NCBI RefSeq assembly: GCF_008729015.1
Contig: NZ_RKSM01000001.1
Span: 2,232,001-2,296,000, forward strand
DNA length: 64,000 nt
Reading direction: 5' to 3'
Origin: Haloarcula sp. CBA1129
GTDB taxonomy: Archaea; Halobacteriota; Halobacteria; Halobacteriales; Haloarculaceae
The notes under the pieces were generated by a model. It saw only the letters and a list, made by a program, of their open reading frames with translations, ran no database searches and was not told where the DNA came from. The position numbers were made by a program, and so were the translations under genes. Of this stretch, positions 61,221 through 64,000 are shown piece by piece. The first letter of the stretch is position 1, and every line of letters begins with the position of its first letter.

Positions 61221-62110
61221 TGCGCGACCTCCGCGCCGGCGGCGTCGCGGACGCTCTGCCTGAGTTCCAGTATCTCCATCGCCGTGGCGGCGAAGTCCTG
61301 AAGTTCGGCCTGCTCCTCGGCGTCGTAGCCCCGCGGCTCGTGGTCGAGCAGGCACACCTGTCCGATGACCTGTCCGTTGCTCGCGGTCATGTTCGCGCCG
61401 GCGTAGGAGCGGATGCCGAGGTTCTCCAGTTGCTCGTTCTCGGCGAAGCGGGCGTCCTGCATGATGTCCTCGACGACCATCACGTCCTCTTGGAGCATAC
61501 TGTGCGTGCAGATGGTGTTCTCGCGGGTCAGCGTGTCCAGATCGCCGCCGTGGCAGGCTAGGAAGTTCTCCTCCTCTTCCTCGATGAGCCCGATGAACGA
61601 CACCGCCGCGTCGAAGTGGCTGGCGATGAGGTCGGTCAGGCGCTCGAAGCTCTCCTCGATGGGGAGGTCGTCGACGTCGTACTGCGCGAGCGTCTCCAGT
61701 CGCTCGTCCTCGTCGTCCGGGCGGATGAAACTCGCCTGAGCGCTGTAGTCGATCACGTCGTTGGCGACGAACCCAAGCCGGTCGTGCGCGTCGGGAAGGT
61801 CGCGGTTGAGGTACTCGACGATGCTTTCCTCGAACGATGCCGTGTCAATCTCCGCGGGCGGAACGTCGGTGAACAGGACACAGGGCGTCTGGGGCGCGGT
61901 TTCACGGATCGCACCGACGACTTCGAGGCCGGTCCCGTCAGGAAGCTCGTACGCCGTAACGACGCAGACGATGGGCTCGGCTTCGAGCGTCTCCCGCGCT
62001 TCCTCGACCGTCGTCGCCGTCTCCACCGTCAGCGACTCGTCGTCCTCAATCGCCGTCGCCACGTCGTCTATCCGATCAGCAGTATCAACACAGAGAACTG
62101 AGCGTGCCAT
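61217..62110 (-). CDS. GAF-domain protein with receiver-like N-terminus
   Basis: 297 residues. Residues 1-125 look like a receiver domain (RSVLCVDTADRIDDVATAIEDDE, TAYELPDGTGLEVVGAIRE), but the phosphorylated Asp position reads VVTAYELPDG, so the usual acceptor may be missing. Residues about 160-285 are a GAF domain (FDAAVSFIGLIEEEEENFLACHG, CTHSMLQEDVMVVEDIMQDARF) with the free-cysteine/His pattern of redox- or ligand-sensing GAFs. It lies upstream of and is coupled to the DUF7504-like gene. Confidence 0.8.
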   Translation of the reverse strand: MARSVLCVDTADRIDDVATAIEDDESLTVETATTVEEARETLEAEPIVCVVTAYELPDGTGLEVVGAIRETAPQTPCVLFTDVPPAEIDTASFEESIVEYLNRDLPDAHDRLGFVANDVIDYSAQASFIRPDDEDERLETLAQYDVDDLPIEESFERLTDLIASHFDAAVSFIGLIEEEEENFLACHGGDLDTLTRENTICTHSMLQEDVMVVEDIMQDARFAENEQLENLGIRSYAGANMTASNGQVIGQVCLLDHEPRGYDAEEQAELQDFAATAMEILELRQSVRDAAGAEVAQ

Positions 62111-62207
62111 AACTATTACTCACAAGAACCACACAAAACGATTCGCCACGGATTATCACCGATGATTCCTAAGTCCAGTTCCGAGTAGCAGGGGGCATCG
62201 CAACTGC

Positions 62208-63257
62208 TCACACCGATTCAGCGAAGGCCGGATTTCGCGTCGTACCGGTGCCGGCCGACACCGCGGTCAGGTCGAACACGTCACCATCGAGCGGGACGCC
62301 GGTGTAGGGGTCTGATTCCAGCAGGAGCGCCCCGTCGAGGTCGACGTAGTCGACGAGCGGCGCGAGGTGGACCGCCGCGGCGATGCTGGCGTTGGACTCG
62401 ACCATGCACCCGAGCATCGTATCGAGGCCGTGAGCCGTAGCGGTGTTGAGCAGCCGCATTGCGGGCCTGAGCCCGCCGCACTTGACGAGTTTGGCGTTGG
62501 CGATGTCGCAGGCGTCAGCGACTCGCGGCACGTCCGAGGCTGTGACACAGGACTCGTCAGCCGCGACCGGAATCTCGGTCGCCTCAGTCACCCGCCGGAG
62601 GCCATCGATGTCGTCGGCCTCGACCGGCTGTTCCAGCATCGTCACGCCAGCGTCGGCGAGCCAGTCCGCCTTGTCGATTGCCGCCGCGGCGGTCCAAGCG
62701 GCGTTGGCGTCGACACGTATCTCGGCGTCGGGGGCCGCTTCACGAACCGCATCCAGTCGCGCCCGGTCGTCGTCGGTCCCGAGTTTGACCTTCAGGTGGT
62801 CGAAGCCGTTGTCGGCCGCAGTACTGGCCTTCTCTGCCATCCGCTCAGGCGAGTCGATGCCGACCGTGTAGGTGGTCGGCGGGACCGCGTCGGGATCGAG
62901 CCCCCACTGGCGGTACAGCGGCAGTTCAAGGCACCGAGCCGCGAGGTCGTGGACGGCGATAGAGAGCGCCATCCGGGCCGCGGGCTGGTCCGGCGCTCGC
63001 TCGCCGAGCGCCCGCTCGATGCGCTGCTGGGCGTGTGGGTCGCCGATTCGGTCGACGACCTCACAGAGCGAGGGTAGCGTTTCGGCGACCGACGCCGCGC
63101 TCTCGTCGTAGTATGCCGACGGCGTGACAGCGCCGGTTCCGGTGGTTCCCTCGTGAGTGAGTTCCACGACGACAGTCTCGCTGGTCTCGCTGGTCTCCCG
63201 CGAGATACCGAATGGGTCCGACAGCGGCAGGTCGTAGCGGTCGACACTCCAGTTCAT
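62208..63257 (-). CDS. Enolase-superfamily epimerase (DgcA-like N-acetyl-D-Glu racemase or dipeptide epimerase)
   Basis: 349 residues. The MLE-type barrel shows the KxK acid-base pair in HLKVKLG (about residue 161), metal ligands in RVDANAAW, MLEQPVEADD and VAADES, and the opposite lysine in KLVKCGGL. It most likely racemises or epimerises an amino-acid derivative. It overlaps the DUF1611 gene by 4 bases. The same gene pair is described as dgcA-dgcN for D-glutamate breakdown via N-acetyl-D-glutamate, so that function is the best guess; a dipeptide epimerase is the alternative. Confidence 0.8.
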   Translation of the reverse strand: MNWSVDRYDLPLSDPFGISRETSETSETVVVELTHEGTTGTGAVTPSAYYDESAASVAETLPSLCEVVDRIGDPHAQQRIERALGERAPDQPAARMALSIAVHDLAARCLELPLYRQWGLDPDAVPPTTYTVGIDSPERMAEKASTAADNGFDHLKVKLGTDDDRARLDAVREAAPDAEIRVDANAAWTAAAAIDKADWLADAGVTMLEQPVEADDIDGLRRVTEATEIPVAADESCVTASDVPRVADACDIANAKLVKCGGLRPAMRLLNTATAHGLDTMLGCMVESNASIAAAVHLAPLVDYVDLDGALLLESDPYTGVPLDGDVFDLTAVSAGTGTTRNPAFAESV

Positions 63258-64000
63258 AGGATGGCGTCCAGTACCTCGTCGGGGACGCCGTGGCGGACTG
63301 GGTCAGTCGCCGGTGCGTCCAGCGCGTTGCTGTACCCCGAGACAGCATCCGCGGCCTCGCTGTCGCCGAGGTGGCGCGTGTTCAGCATCCCCGCGACGAC
63401 CGACGCGTCAGAGATAGGTGCGGCGAGGCGCTCGTAGATGTCGACGTACTCGGAGAGCGGCGGAATGTCGAACGACTCGTAGCCGTGGATGACCTCGCGA
63501 CCGGCCTCGTGACACATGACGAGCGCGTCGGGAGCCGACCCGTGGAGGATGCTCGTCGTCACGCCCGAATAAGCCGGATGGGCCAGCGCGCCCTGGCCCT
63601 CGACCACGAGGAGGTCCGCCGCCTGCGCTTCTTCGACCAGTCGCTCCACCGCGCCGGCGGCGTAGTCGGCGATGACGCGGTCGATGACGATGCCATGGTC
63701 GGAGATAGCGATGCCGGTCTGCCCGGTCGGGACGACGGCGGCGTCGAGACCGCGCTCCCGCGCCGCGTCACGAATCTCGAACGACGCAGTCATCTTCCCC
63801 GTCGAGCAGTCGGTGCCGACAGTCGTGATGACCGTCGCGTCGACATCGCTGGCAGTCCCCGCTGCCACGGTCAGGTCTTCGGGCGGCTTACGGAGGTCGT
63901 GGAGTGCAGCGTCGTGTTCCGCGGCGAGACGGGCGAACTCTTCGTCGTCGGCTAGGAAGTCGTGCAGTCCAGCGTACACGTCACAGCCACGTTCCAGTGC
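63254..64000 (-). CDS. DUF1611 protein (DgcN-like N-acetyltransferase), 5' truncated
   Basis: The 249 C-terminal residues are visible; the frame runs past base 64000, so the N-terminus is outside the window. The P-loop-like TTVGTDCSTGKMTASFEIRDAARERG (about 80 residues into the visible part) and VEGQGALAHPAYSGVTTSILHGSAPDALVMCHEAGR are DUF1611 hallmarks. Members (DgcN) were shown to N-acetylate D-glutamate. The 4-base overlap with the epimerase shows they act together. Confidence 0.8.
   Translation of the reverse strand, partial: ALERGCDVYAGLHDFLADDEEFARLAAEHDAALHDLRKPPEDLTVAAGTASDVDATVITTVGTDCSTGKMTASFEIRDAARERGLDAAVVPTGQTGIAISDHGIVIDRVIADYAAGAVERLVEEAQAADLLVVEGQGALAHPAYSGVTTSILHGSAPDALVMCHEAGREVIHGYESFDIPPLSEYVDIYERLAAPISDASVVAGMLNTRHLGDSEAADAVSGYSNALDAPATDPVRHGVPDEVLDAIL

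Overview
The window is chromosomal DNA of a halophilic archaeon (class Halobacteria). Evidence: high GC, strongly acidic predicted proteins, leaderless TATA-type promoters, archaeal ribosomal and translation genes (L44e, S27e, aIF2-alpha, Nop10), haloarchaeal pilins and bat-type HTH regulators. The L44e protein reads like the Haloarcula protein I remember and a HAH_0734-type small protein is present, so the genus is most likely Haloarcula. Genes are tightly packed. I see no CRISPR array and no intact insertion sequence.

Layout. 1-5.3 kb: the end of an Mrp/Mnh-type cation/proton antiporter operon (C subunit plus three D/NuoL-like subunits). 5.4-9.9 kb: two type IV pilin genes with near-identical 5' cassettes, an HTH-membrane regulator between them, a secreted protein and a large membrane protein. 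9.9-15.2 kb: a purine phosphoribosyltransferase, an initiator tRNA-Met with decayed tRNA-like palindromes beside it, and a glycan-type cluster (GtrA, GT2, DUF2298). 16.1-18.3 kb: a conserved translation/RNP/proteasome-chaperone cluster (rpl44e, rps27e, aIF2-alpha, nop10, PAC2). 18.4-29.2 kb: mixed metabolism (zinc-type dehydrogenase, a threonine synthase-like protein without the usual PLP lysine, an FAD oxidoreductase, a phosphoesterase, a thiolase with Ser in place of Cys, an aminotransferase) plus small regulators.

29.3-35 kb is the most interesting part. It holds a DUF2249 gene, an NnrS-like membrane protein, a NarO-like four-cysteine regulator, a radical SAM/SPASM enzyme abutting a small CGCGG-tailed protein (a candidate RiPP pair), an SRPBCC protein and a second bat-type regulator. 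Five perfect CGAA-N4-TTCG palindromes stand in front of four of these genes. This is the half-site pattern I associate with haloarchaeal NarO, so the block reads as one oxygen- or nitrate-controlled regulon that includes a peptide-modification system.

35-48 kb: type 1 IPP isomerase homologue lacking the catalytic Cys, SDR, orphan 7TM histidine kinase, MoaB with a long acidic N-terminus, a Tat-exported beta-propeller, aldo-keto reductase, GCS2-type ligase, MBL hydrolase, an MscS-related membrane protein, and the pyrG-guaA-small protein operon. 48-62 kb: hydrolase, PspA, SLC13 permease, lipid kinase, thrS, UspA, gamma carbonic anhydrase-like protein, a large acidic GCS-like protein, peroxiredoxin, and a two-gene GAF/DUF7504-like signalling unit. 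62.2-64 kb: an enolase-superfamily epimerase overlapping a DUF1611 gene that runs off the end. This is the DgcA-DgcN arrangement known for D-glutamate breakdown.
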